Origin: Sphingobacterium haloxyli | GTDB taxonomy: Bacteria > Bacteroidota > Bacteroidia > Sphingobacteriales > Sphingobacteriaceae | Direction of reading: 5' to 3' | NCBI RefSeq assembly: GCF_002980525.1 | Contig: NZ_PVBQ01000020.1 | Span: 1 to 64,000, forward strand | Length of the DNA: 64,000 nucleotides | Shown: piece after piece, positions 16,827 to 26,215 of the stretch | Position numbering within the stretch: position 1 is the first letter of the stretch | How the letters are laid out: each line of letters starts with the position of its first letter | Position numbers and translations under genes: made by a program | Notes under the pieces: generated by a model | What the model was told of the DNA's origin: nothing | Seen by the model: only the letters and a program-made list of their open reading frames with translations | Database searches by the model: none

Positions 16827-19800
16827 ATGATGAGCTGTCTATTTCGAAATAAATGTTTTCTCTGCGTCTTCATTCTTATAAAGAGTTTCTATTTTTCTTG
16901 CTCTTACGCGCAGGATCTTAATTTTGAGACGATATCGCATAAAGACGGATTGCCGCAACGTTCTGTATTAAGCGTCTATCAGGACGGATTTGGTTTTATG
17001 TGGTTTGGCACACGCGACGGGTTGTGCCGCTATGATGGTTATGAGTTTGTCGTGTATCGACATCAAACGGGCGATCCTACGAGCATCGGGGGCAATACTA
17101 TTTTTTCGATTTCCGGAGACAACGAAGGCAATATATGGATAGCAACGGACAAGGGTCTAAGTTGCTATCATCGCAATCATGACAAATTCACCACCTATAC
17201 GTTAGCGCCGGGCATCTATGAATCTTCTTCGATCCATGAGGTCTTTGTGGGACGCGACGGACGTGTATGGATGGGATGCCGTTATGGTCTGTTCGAGTGG
17301 GACCGCCTCTCCGGCTTGCTGACCAAACATAGTTTTGTAGCGGACGGTATGTATCACTTAGCGCACGGGACGGTAAGTGCCATCGCCGAAGATCGTACGG
17401 GAACGCTGTGGATTGGAACTTCGAAGTTCGGACTGTTTACGTATAACCGAACAACGCGACAGGGACGTTCCATAACGAGTGAACGGGATAGGAAGCTGTT
17501 CCCATCGCGTATTGAATCGTTGGTGGTCACCGATTCTGTTATTTGGGCGGCAACCTATGGTTCGGGGCTATTTTTACTGGAGAAGAGTGGCGAAATTATT
17601 CGGCAATGGCATACCCAGGCTGCGGACGAACGGAATAGATTACACGCTGATCTTATTCGCGACCTGATGCTGGACCAGCAGCAAAGGCTTTGGGTAGGCA
17701 CCTTTGAAGGCCTTTATTGTCTGGCCGGCAAGCGGATTCCGACAAAGGTGGCTTTAGGACGCTTCATAGACGGTACCGCTCAGGATCAGGAAAGTATACG
17801 TGCTATACGTTTGGACCACCTTGGCAATATCTGGGTAGGGACCTATGCGGATGGTATCAAATTATATCGGCGAGGTGATCGCCGTTTTCTGCTCAGCCGA
17901 CTGTATGGCGCCGGCAGCAAGACCTCTTCCACTAGTGTTTCTGCTTTATTGGCATCGACACCGGATGCCGTGCTGATCGGAACAGAGGATGGCGTGTTAT
18001 ATCATGCTACAGCTGACGGTAATACCCGTCATGAATTGCCCGAAAGGGGCGCTATAAAAGCGATATACGAAGATGTAAAAGCACAGGTATGGCTTGGCGT
18101 ATTTGGAAAAGGTCTGTACAGCTTTTCTGCGACCACGGGAACCTTTAAAAAATATGGGCTACCGGAATCTATCCTCGTGAACCGCAATAAAGGGCTAATT
18201 ATAAATTCGATAGCGGGGGATAGCGGTGGGTTATGGATTGGAACAGATGGGGCTGGTGGGCTGCATCGTTTTGACCTGGCAACAAAGGGTTTTGTCCCGT
18301 TTGAAGGCGACAAACAGCTACAGGAGTTATTGAATCATCGGGCCGTTAAGCATGTGTTCATCGGAAAAGACGATCAGATTTTTTTGGCGACGTATGGCCA
18401 CGGCTTAGTGATATACAACAGCAGGACGGGAGCAATTAGTCATAAAAATAGGTTTAGAACGGGTACGGCCGAGCTTAGAGTAGACCAGATTAACCATGTG
18501 CTAGAGGAAGTGGATGGTACCCTATGGCTGTCAAGCAATGGCCAAGGGGTGTTGGGCTGGAATCCGCGGTCGGGCGACTGTAAACATTTCCACGCGGGCA
18601 ACGGCATGCTGGACAATCTCGTGTACGGTACGATCGTAGATCGATCGGCCGAGAAATGGTTTGTGTCTTTACATGGTGTTAGCCGGCTGGACAAGAACGA
18701 CCGGCTGCGGCCATTTGGTTACGAGGAGGGCATGCTCCTCGAGGAAATAAATGAAGGTGCTTTTGCGCAGGACATTTCCAATAGCTTGCTGCTCGGCGGA
18801 AGTGAGGGGTGGTTACAGATGGATATGACTACGCCGCATCGCTTATCTGCACGAAACCGGCCCGTGCGGTTTACTGCTTTGCGAATTGGGAACCATCGGG
18901 TAGAACCCGGTGATAGCACGAGGGTACTGCAGACAAGTCTACAATGTACGCAGGCTATTCAACTGAGCCATCGTCATACTGATTTCGAACTGGAGTTTTC
19001 GGATTTTGGTTATTCGTCGGCGAACAGACATTCGTTTTACTATAAGCTGGAGGGGATTCACGAGGAGTGGATCCGACTAAACGGGAACCAGGTGGCATTT
19101 ACAAACCTCAAAGCGGGCGACTATACACTCAAAGTCCGTTCGACCGGCGCTCATTCTTCCATAGGAGAAGCTCAGATGTCGATAGAGGTACTGGATCCGC
19201 CATGGTTGAGCTGGTGGGCGAAATGTCTTTACCTACTGTCTGTAGGGCTGATCGCAGCGCTTTTTTGGAGTCGTTATCTGCAAAGTTTGAGACTGAAGCA
19301 TTCCTACCGTATCGAACAACTGGAAAAAGAGAAATGGAAGGAAATTCACGACGTAAAACTGAGTTATTTCATGGACGTGTCGCATGAATTCCGTACACCT
19401 CTTTCGTTAATATTGGCTCCGCTTGAAGAGCTGGTAGCCTCGGGAGAACAGTCCATGTGGAAGAAAAACCGGTTGGAAATTATGCACTTTAACGTGCAAC
19501 GGTTACGGTTGCTGACAGAACAGATTATGCAGATCCGTGAAATTGATACCGGACAGTATGCCATCAATAAGGAGCTGGTGCCGCTGAGAAAGCATCTGGA
19601 GGAAATATTGATGAGTTTCTGGCCGATGGCCGAGAAGCAGAATATTCAGCTATTGGTCGATCTTGAAGCACTTGATGAGGTGATACTACTGCTCGATAAG
19701 GATAAGATCGAAAAAATCATTTTCAACCTGCTGCAAAATGCCTTTAAATTTACACCTCCTAAGGGAGAAATCGGGATCAGTGCTTCTTTTACGGACAACG

Positions 19801-20903
19801 TGCTGGCCTTGAAAGTCTGGGATACCGGTGTCGGTATCGATGAACAGGATTTGCCGCATATTTTTGATCGCTTCTATACGAAGGGAAGCCCCGGCCATGG
19901 CGTAGGAATAGGCCTGTCGTTGTCCAGATCGTTGCTGGAGATGATGGATGGCCGTATAACGGTGCATAGCGAGGTCGCGCGGGGCACATCGTTCATGTTG
20001 ACCATACCCTGCGAGATGTTGGACACGGCCGCACTACGGGAGGAAGACCAAAAGCTGCCATCGGATAAATTAACTTGGAACGAGCCTGTCGAAGTCGTGG
20101 TACATAGGGAGGGAACCGGCAACGGCGCGAAGCCTGATATGGGGACAATATTATTGGTGGACGATAATGCCGTAATAGTGCACTATCTGGAAGCACAGCT
20201 CAAAACGACATATACGGTCTTGACGGCCTATGACGGCCTGCAAGGCCTTCAAAAGGCAGAGGAACTGGTGCCCGATCTGATCATTAGCGATCTGCTAATG
20301 CCTGGCTTGAATGGATACGAATTATGTGCCAGTATCAAGAGTAAACCGGAAATCTGTCATATTCCCCTGATTCTTTTAACAGCGATGGACACACACGCGG
20401 CAAAGATGGAAGGACTTGGACATGGAGCGGACGAATACCTCCCGAAGCCCTTTCATATAATGGAGTTGAAGCTAAGAATAAAGAATATAATTGATAATCA
20501 AAAACGGATTCATGCGCGTTATCGTACAGCATCTTACCTGCCTAATCCCGCGGATGTTACCGGCAACGATCATGATCGGAAGCTTTTAGACCGGGTTAAC
20601 ACGATCATTTCGGAAAATCTGGAAAATACCGATCTGAGTGTGGAATGGCTAGGTACCGAGGTTGGCCTGAGTAGAGTGCACCTGTTTCGGAAGATCAAAT
20701 CCCTGACGGGGTTGTCTCCTTCGGAATACATCAAAAACTACAGAATGAAATATGCTTGTCAGCTTTTGACGCAGACGGATCTCCGGGTTTCTGAAGTTGC
20801 CTTTCGCGTGGGATTTCAGGACAGTCAGTATTTCGCCAAGGTATTTAAAAAGGAGATAGGGAAGAGTCCGACAGCATTCATGAATACGTGCGAAGGTGAC
20901 TAA
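16827..20903 (+). CDS. Hybrid two-component system regulator (one-protein sensor/response regulator)
   Basis: This 1358-residue protein has the full domain set of Bacteroidota hybrid regulators. In order these are a signal peptide, a periplasmic two-bladed-propeller sensor with many FMWFGTRDGL-type repeats (about 35-700), a Y_Y_Y domain (about 715-780), one membrane helix (about 795-815), a histidine kinase (SHEFRTPLS with His853, N box NLLQNAFKFT, G box DTGVGID), a receiver (acidic pair D1112/D1113, phosphorylated Asp1155 in ISDLLMPG, Lys in LPKPF) and an AraC-type DNA-binding domain (about 1255-1355). Such proteins bind a substrate fragment in the periplasm and induce the adjacent uptake operon. 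It directly follows locus A and a repeated motif lies upstream of both locus A and locus B. Confidence 0.94.
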   Translation: MMSCLFRNKCFLCVFILIKSFYFSCSYAQDLNFETISHKDGLPQRSVLSVYQDGFGFMWFGTRDGLCRYDGYEFVVYRHQTGDPTSIGGNTIFSISGDNEGNIWIATDKGLSCYHRNHDKFTTYTLAPGIYESSSIHEVFVGRDGRVWMGCRYGLFEWDRLSGLLTKHSFVADGMYHLAHGTVSAIAEDRTGTLWIGTSKFGLFTYNRTTRQGRSITSERDRKLFPSRIESLVVTDSVIWAATYGSGLFLLEKSGEIIRQWHTQAADERNRLHADLIRDLMLDQQQRLWVGTFEGLYCLAGKRIPTKVALGRFIDGTAQDQESIRAIRLDHLGNIWVGTYADGIKLYRRGDRRFLLSRLYGAGSKTSSTSVSALLASTPDAVLIGTEDGVLYHATADGNTRHELPERGAIKAIYEDVKAQVWLGVFGKGLYSFSATTGTFKKYGLPESILVNRNKGLIINSIAGDSGGLWIGTDGAGGLHRFDLATKGFVPFEGDKQLQELLNHRAVKHVFIGKDDQIFLATYGHGLVIYNSRTGAISHKNRFRTGTAELRVDQINHVLEEVDGTLWLSSNGQGVLGWNPRSGDCKHFHAGNGMLDNLVYGTIVDRSAEKWFVSLHGVSRLDKNDRLRPFGYEEGMLLEEINEGAFAQDISNSLLLGGSEGWLQMDMTTPHRLSARNRPVRFTALRIGNHRVEPGDSTRVLQTSLQCTQAIQLSHRHTDFELEFSDFGYSSANRHSFYYKLEGIHEEWIRLNGNQVAFTNLKAGDYTLKVRSTGAHSSIGEAQMSIEVLDPPWLSWWAKCLYLLSVGLIAALFWSRYLQSLRLKHSYRIEQLEKEKWKEIHDVKLSYFMDVSHEFRTPLSLILAPLEELVASGEQSMWKKNRLEIMHFNVQRLRLLTEQIMQIREIDTGQYAINKELVPLRKHLEEILMSFWPMAEKQNIQLLVDLEALDEVILLLDKDKIEKIIFNLLQNAFKFTPPKGEIGISASFTDNVLALKVWDTGVGIDEQDLPHIFDRFYTKGSPGHGVGIGLSLSRSLLEMMDGRITVHSEVARGTSFMLTIPCEMLDTAALREEDQKLPSDKLTWNEPVEVVVHREGTGNGAKPDMGTILLVDDNAVIVHYLEAQLKTTYTVLTAYDGLQGLQKAEELVPDLIISDLLMPGLNGYELCASIKSKPEICHIPLILLTAMDTHAAKMEGLGHGADEYLPKPFHIMELKLRIKNIIDNQKRIHARYRTASYLPNPADVTGNDHDRKLLDRVNTIISENLENTDLSVEWLGTEVGLSRVHLFRKIKSLTGLSPSEYIKNYRMKYACQLLTQTDLRVSEVAFRVGFQDSQYFAKVFKKEIGKSPTAFMNTCEGD

Positions 20904-20908
20904 TGCTT

Positions 20909-20933
20909 AGTTTTCCCTGCGGTAGTTACAGAC
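20909..20933 (+). promoter_or_regulatory. Candidate regulator site, copy 2
   Basis: A 25-base motif with core CTGCGGTAGT and tail CAGAC, 20 of 25 identical to the site at 9183-9207. It lies six bases after the hybrid regulator stop codon and about 100 bases upstream of the ECF sigma gene of locus B. Confidence 0.45.
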
Positions 20934-21036
20934 GGTACCCTAGCCGTTTTTACCTACTTTTAAATTAATGGTTGTTTTATATTAGGATAATCTTAACTTT
21001 ATACCAATAACTTATTATTGCGGCAGTTTCTCAAAC

Positions 21037-21603
21037 ATGAATGCAAACGACCTAGGCACACTTAATCATACAATCAGCTTGCTAAAAGAAGGCGACTTGG
21101 ATGCCTTTCGTGTCTTGTATGACCGCTACTTCGAAGTTTTGACGCGACGGCTACAGACATTTTTGCACGACGATATATTGGTTCAGGAGGTCGTGCAGGA
21201 CACATTTGTGCAGGTGTGGCTAAAAAGAGAAACGATAGACCCAGCCAAAGACTTTCTAGCCTGGATCAGCACTATAGCCAAGCGAAAATCCATCGACATC
21301 CTCCGCCGTCAGGTCAAACTTACGCTTGCCATGGACGAACTTAAGGCCGAGGAATCTTATGAACCTAGCGCCGAACAGGCACTGATACAACGTGAGGAGC
21401 ACGAAAAGCTGTCCCGCCTGTTGGATGTACTGCCTGAGCAACAGCGGCAGGTATTGATGTTGGCCAAGCTTCATGAACTCAGCTATCAAGAGATAGCCGA
21501 CAAGATGAACATCTCCAAGAATACGGTGAAAAACCACCTTGTAAAGGCTATGAAAGTCCTTAAATACCGGACGACTATTTTTTTTATATTTTTTCTTTTC
21601 TGA
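21037..21603 (+). CDS. ECF RNA polymerase sigma factor (locus B)
   Basis: This 188-residue sigma-70 family protein has region 2 (about 25-95, with LVQEVVQDTFVQVWLKR and DFLAWISTIAKRKSIDILRR given here by its ends DFLAWI and ILRR) and region 4 (about 125-180, with LPEQQRQVLMLAKLHELSYQ and the HTH ISKNTVKNHLVKAMK, likewise in part). The hydrophobic tail IFFIFFLF is typical of Bacteroidota ECF factors. It is the first gene of sigma-FecR-SusC-SusD, and the SusC has the STN domain that signals to FecR. Confidence 0.92.
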   Translation: MNANDLGTLNHTISLLKEGDLDAFRVLYDRYFEVLTRRLQTFLHDDILVQEVVQDTFVQVWLKRETIDPAKDFLAWISTIAKRKSIDILRRQVKLTLAMDELKAEESYEPSAEQALIQREEHEKLSRLLDVLPEQQRQVLMLAKLHELSYQEIADKMNISKNTVKNHLVKAMKVLKYRTTIFFIFFLF

Positions 21604-21650
21604 CTAGTCCTTTTTTTTCTTCCATTCGTATTAAGGGTAACAAAACAAGT

Positions 21651-22832
21651 ATGGATCAAAAAGAACGAATAGCAGATCTGATCATCCGGTACGGCCAGCA
21701 GCAGTTAGACGCTGCGGAGCTTCAGGAACTATCAGCCTATCTTACACAGCAAACAGACAGTGAACTATCGGCGGTGCTTGACGATCTCATGGCAGGAGAA
21801 ACGTCTGGTAGAGGTAACTTGGATAAAGAGCAAGTTTTTCAGCTTATTGTCAACGACAAGCGGATGGCGTCCGATTTTCCGCAGCAGTCACGCAGGCGGA
21901 TAGCGAGTTTGTGGCCAAAGCACATTCTGCGCTGGGCAGCGGCCATCGTTGTCTGCTTCGGAGTAGGTGTGGGTATCCAGCAATGGAAGGAAGGGACAAC
22001 AGACAGCAACACCGCCGTCGCTGCAGCCATCCTTCCGGCGAAGCCTTCCGCCAGCCTGATGTTAGCCGACGGTACGGCCTTACCTCTTGCTGCCGGCCAG
22101 CAGGAGATTGTGCTGGAAGACGGAAGAATATTTTACGCCAGTGGCGAAAGCGTCGGCCTGCCGCAGCTGCCGGCAGGAGAAACCGTTGTCTTGGCCACGC
22201 CCATGGGCGCCACCTACAGCGTTCGGTTTGCTGACGGGACACACGTGAATCTCAATGCAGGGTCTAAAATCGGCTTTCCGCTCGTCTTTTCTGCCGAACG
22301 GCGAAAGGTGGAGCTTGACGGAGAAGCGTATTTTGACGTGCAAAAAGGAACAGCAGCAAACTGGCCGTTTGAAGTGCATTCCGGAAACCATGTAGCCCGT
22401 GTGTTAGGGACCACCTTTAACATTCAGGCCTACAGTAGTAAGAATAAATACACGACAACGCTGTACACCGGCAGCCTGGAAGTCGCGGATACAAAGCAGC
22501 CTGATAAGAAAACAAAACTCCTGCCGCGGCAGCGCCTAGTAGCCGAAAAGGAGAAGGCTCCCACGCTTACCGCACTTGCCGATACGAGGGAGACCGATTG
22601 GACACAGGGTACCTTTGTTTTCAATGACCGGCCGCTCTCCGACATTGTGGAGGAGCTTGAGCGATGGTACAACGTCGAGTTTGTATTCCAGGACAAGCTT
22701 CAGCAGGAAGTATTCACCGGTGTGGCCTCCCGACGGCAGAGTCTGCAGGAGGTTCTAGGGCTTCTCGAGCTGACCGGTACGGTCGAATTTCATGTTCAGC
22801 AGCGTAAAATTTCCATATTCAAGGGTATATAA
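21651..22832 (+). CDS. FecR-family anti-sigma factor (locus B)
   Basis: This 393-residue protein has a cytoplasmic N-terminal part (1-90) to bind the sigma factor, one membrane helix (about 97-113, AAAIVVCFGVGVGI), the periplasmic FecR domain (GATYSVRFADGTHVNLNAGS, VELDGEAYFDVQK, VLGTTFNIQAY in succession, each only partly quoted) and a C-terminal DUF4974-type domain (DIVEELERWYNVEFVF). It holds the sigma factor inactive until the SusC STN domain signals. It lies 47 bases after the sigma gene. Confidence 0.92.
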   Translation: MDQKERIADLIIRYGQQQLDAAELQELSAYLTQQTDSELSAVLDDLMAGETSGRGNLDKEQVFQLIVNDKRMASDFPQQSRRRIASLWPKHILRWAAAIVVCFGVGVGIQQWKEGTTDSNTAVAAAILPAKPSASLMLADGTALPLAAGQQEIVLEDGRIFYASGESVGLPQLPAGETVVLATPMGATYSVRFADGTHVNLNAGSKIGFPLVFSAERRKVELDGEAYFDVQKGTAANWPFEVHSGNHVARVLGTTFNIQAYSSKNKYTTTLYTGSLEVADTKQPDKKTKLLPRQRLVAEKEKAPTLTALADTRETDWTQGTFVFNDRPLSDIVEELERWYNVEFVFQDKLQQEVFTGVASRRQSLQEVLGLLELTGTVEFHVQQRKISIFKGI

Positions 22833-22869
22833 ACCTGTATCAAACTTCATAAACTTTTATTAACTCAAA

Positions 22870-25800
22870 ATGAGACGACGATTTTCATTTCGCCGCCTGT
22901 TGTACATCCAAGCGAGGAATGGCTACAGGCTGGCAGCGTCATGCCTGCTCGCTGCAGTGTTACAGCTGGGAGGGCAAACGATGGCGCAAGAGATCAACCT
23001 GCAGAAAAAGAACTATGCGCTTAGCGACCTGCTTGAGCGGATGGAGGAGCAGAGTGGCTACAACTTCTTTTACAACAGGAAGCATGTAGAGGATAAAAAC
23101 GTGTCCATACGGATTCCGCAAGGCACGGTGATAGCGATCCTTGATAGCGTGCTGCCGCCGCTGGGCCTCCATTATGAAAGGAGAGAGGATGCCATCGTGA
23201 TTTCACAGCGGAAAAATCCGGCCGGACAAACAGTAAATCAGCAGGTGCTTCAAGGTAGGGTTCTGGACAGCCAGGGTCAACCTTTAAAAGGCGTAACCGT
23301 CCGCGCAACGGATGGAGGAGCTTCGACATCGACAGACGAGAACGGTGCCTTTAGCCTTAGCGGAGACGCCCCGATGGAAGTGTCCTTCCATATGGTGGGA
23401 TATAACACGCTCACCCAGACACTTACAGATGAAGCCGGTCAAGCAATCACACTTACCCCGTCGAACAGCGAACTCGAGGAGGTTGTCGTCGTCGGTTATC
23501 GATCTGTGCGACGCGATCAGGTGAACGGCGCCGTATCCGTGGTGAAGATGGAAGACAAGGAAAAACAGACTATTACGCACTCATCGCAGGCTTTGTACGG
23601 GACGAGCGGTGTCTGGATTAATCAGGCGGGCGCCAAACCAGGAAGAGACGGGGCAACCATTCGCATACGGGGAGTAAACACGTTGAATAATGCTAACCCG
23701 CTCGTGCTTCTTGATGGCATTGAATATTCGCTCAACGAGATTGATCCCGCCGATATCGAAAGCATTACCGTGCTGAAAGACGCTGCCGCGGCGATCTATG
23801 GCTCGCGTTCTTCCAATGGGGTAATCCTTGTCACCTCCAAAAAGGGCGCTGCCGGAAAGACGAAGATCGATTTTAGAGCGCATACAGGTATCCAGGAAGC
23901 GAGCTTCCTTCCTGACGTGGTGGACGACCCAATATTGTATATGCAGATGCGTAACCGCGCGGAAGCTAATTCGGGAAAGACGGCGCTTTCATACTCCCAA
24001 GCGCAGATCGATGAATACCGTGCGGGACTCGGGACAGATCCGTCCGTTTATCCGGCGTCCAACTGGTTCGACATCGCCCTGGACCGCGGTATGCTGCAAC
24101 AGTATAATGCGCGCGTGACGGGAGGAAGCGAGCAGATCAATTTCACTGCCGGAGCAGGATATATGGACCAGAAAGGGATTTTCATCGCCAACGACGATGC
24201 CAAACGATACTCCTTTGATATCAAAGTATCGGCACAGGCGACGCCCCGTCTGAAACTGAATGCCGGTTTTATCGGAAACCTTAGGGAATTTAATGAGGTG
24301 GGCTATGGTACGAGCACGGTAATGAGCGTGATCATGCGCGGCTTGCCCATCATGTCGGACTATAGGAGGGGCAACGTGTATGGTTCTACCTGGCTCTATA
24401 CCCCGGGGCGTAACAATATCGAAAACCCACGTATGGAAGTGGAGCAGGGGTTCACCCTCCGGGATTATCAGGAAACGTTGACCAACCTCTCGCTCGAATA
24501 TAAACTTCCATTGGGCATTACCTATCATAATACACTCGGCTACAGGCGTATTGATCATTTTAGTAAAGACTTTATTCCGCAGATGTATACGGTGGATCCT
24601 AAGACCGGCGATATGCGTAACTTCAATGGTTCTGCGCCCCGTGTAAAAGATTGGGATTCCTTGGACAAGCAGTTTACCTTGTCGCACCGGCTGGTTTTCG
24701 AGAACCAATGGGACGGGCATAATGTGCACGTGATGGCCGGGCAAGATTATCAGATCAACGACGGACGTCACTTTCAGGCTTATAACTGGGGTTTTTACGA
24801 CAATACGTTATGGGAGCTTAATGCGCTATCGGACCAAACGAATGCACAGGCGACGGGTGGATCCGCTGTCAGCAAGCTTGCGTCGGTTTACGGCCGATTA
24901 GCATACGATTATCAAGGCAAGTACACCCTAGAAGGAAGCCTACGCTATGATGGTTCTTCTAGGTTTGCGCCGGGCAACCAGTGGTCGTTCTTTCCATCGG
25001 CATCGGTGGGTTGGACGGTTAACAAAGAGTCCTTTTTCCAATCCGAATCCATCAACTTTTTAAAGCTGAGAGCATCGGTGGGTAAGCTGGGCAACCAGGC
25101 CGTGGGTATCGGCGTTTACAATAGTACCTTCAACATAAACCCGAGTTATAACTATAGTTTTGGTGGGACAACAGTCGGCGGTGCCGCAACGGCAGCTCTG
25201 ACAGACCGGAATATCCGTTGGGAGTCGACATTATCGTATAATGCCGGTGTGGATATGAGCCTCTGGAACAAATGGAGTATTACGGCCGATTATTTTTATA
25301 AACGGACTTTTGATATCCTCCGGGCTATTAATATCGCAAGCCAGGTGGGTGGGCTGACAGGGCCGACTGTAAACCTCGGGAAGGTGGACAACAAAGGCTG
25401 GGAGGTAGGGTCGTCATTTACGGATAGAAAAGGCGATCTTTCGTATTCGCTTAATGGGTCGGTATCCTATGTCAAAAACAAGGTCATCGATATAGGCGGG
25501 CAGCAGGTAATCTCCGGGCGGCATATTATTAAAGAAGGTTATGGGATCAACTCGTACTTCCTGTACGAAGCGACAGGCTATTACCAGTCGCAGCAGGAAA
25601 TTGATGAGGCGACAGCCGTGTACGGAACGCGGTCTAAATTGAAACCGGGGTATATAAAGTACGCAAATCATAATGGTGATAACTACATTGATGATGCTGA
25701 TAAGATTATTACGGGGAGCTCCATTCCGACCTGGACGTACGGATTCGGATTACGTGTAGGATATAAAAGTCTAACGTTGGAAAGCCAGTTCCAGGGTGTT

Positions 25801-26208
25801 GCGGATGTCGATGTTTATCCGACGGGTAATGTCGCCTTTCCTTTCAACAATGGAGCCAACGTGACATACGAATGGGCGAGGGATTCTTGGACGCCCAGCA
25901 ACCCGAATTCAGAACTGCCGCTCCTGACGACCTATACCGACGCGGGCGAGAACTTTATCAATTCTACGTTTTGGCTGCACGATGCATCGTATCTGCGGAT
26001 GAAAAACATCACCCTGGCCTACCAGGTTCCGGACAGCTGGATGTCACGTTTAGGTGTACGCAAATTATCGATTTACCTTAGTGGTCAAAATCTGTTGACG
26101 TTCAGCAAGTTCAAGCTGTGGGATCCAGAGCTGACGACGACCAAGGGAGATCTTTACGAGTATCCTAATTTAAAGACCTACAGTGCGGGAATCAATCTAA
26201 ATTTTTAA
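22870..26208 (+). CDS. SusC/RagA-family TonB-dependent transporter (locus B)
   Basis: This 1112-residue protein has a signal peptide, an STN (secretin/TonB short N-terminal) domain (about 40-115) that pairs with the FecR/ECF system, a carboxypeptidase-like domain (about 128-200), a TonB box region ELEEVVVVGY, a plug with the SusC signature IRIRGVNTLNNANPLVLLDG and VLKDAAAAIYGSRSSNGV, and a long beta-barrel. It imports a substrate together with the SusD lipoprotein encoded eight bases downstream. The substrate is not identifiable; no degrading enzyme is encoded in this locus. Confidence 0.95.
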   Translation: MRRRFSFRRLLYIQARNGYRLAASCLLAAVLQLGGQTMAQEINLQKKNYALSDLLERMEEQSGYNFFYNRKHVEDKNVSIRIPQGTVIAILDSVLPPLGLHYERREDAIVISQRKNPAGQTVNQQVLQGRVLDSQGQPLKGVTVRATDGGASTSTDENGAFSLSGDAPMEVSFHMVGYNTLTQTLTDEAGQAITLTPSNSELEEVVVVGYRSVRRDQVNGAVSVVKMEDKEKQTITHSSQALYGTSGVWINQAGAKPGRDGATIRIRGVNTLNNANPLVLLDGIEYSLNEIDPADIESITVLKDAAAAIYGSRSSNGVILVTSKKGAAGKTKIDFRAHTGIQEASFLPDVVDDPILYMQMRNRAEANSGKTALSYSQAQIDEYRAGLGTDPSVYPASNWFDIALDRGMLQQYNARVTGGSEQINFTAGAGYMDQKGIFIANDDAKRYSFDIKVSAQATPRLKLNAGFIGNLREFNEVGYGTSTVMSVIMRGLPIMSDYRRGNVYGSTWLYTPGRNNIENPRMEVEQGFTLRDYQETLTNLSLEYKLPLGITYHNTLGYRRIDHFSKDFIPQMYTVDPKTGDMRNFNGSAPRVKDWDSLDKQFTLSHRLVFENQWDGHNVHVMAGQDYQINDGRHFQAYNWGFYDNTLWELNALSDQTNAQATGGSAVSKLASVYGRLAYDYQGKYTLEGSLRYDGSSRFAPGNQWSFFPSASVGWTVNKESFFQSESINFLKLRASVGKLGNQAVGIGVYNSTFNINPSYNYSFGGTTVGGAATAALTDRNIRWESTLSYNAGVDMSLWNKWSITADYFYKRTFDILRAINIASQVGGLTGPTVNLGKVDNKGWEVGSSFTDRKGDLSYSLNGSVSYVKNKVIDIGGQQVISGRHIIKEGYGINSYFLYEATGYYQSQQEIDEATAVYGTRSKLKPGYIKYANHNGDNYIDDADKIITGSSIPTWTYGFGLRVGYKSLTLESQFQGVADVDVYPTGNVAFPFNNGANVTYEWARDSWTPSNPNSELPLLTTYTDAGENFINSTFWLHDASYLRMKNITLAYQVPDSWMSRLGVRKLSIYLSGQNLLTFSKFKLWDPELTTTKGDLYEYPNLKTYSAGINLNF

Positions 26209-26215
26209 CAAGATC

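Noticed and set aside
23989..24771. 260-codon open frame antisense to SusC of locus B
   Set aside because: The SusC barrel is in the other strand with clear family motifs; this is a shadow frame.
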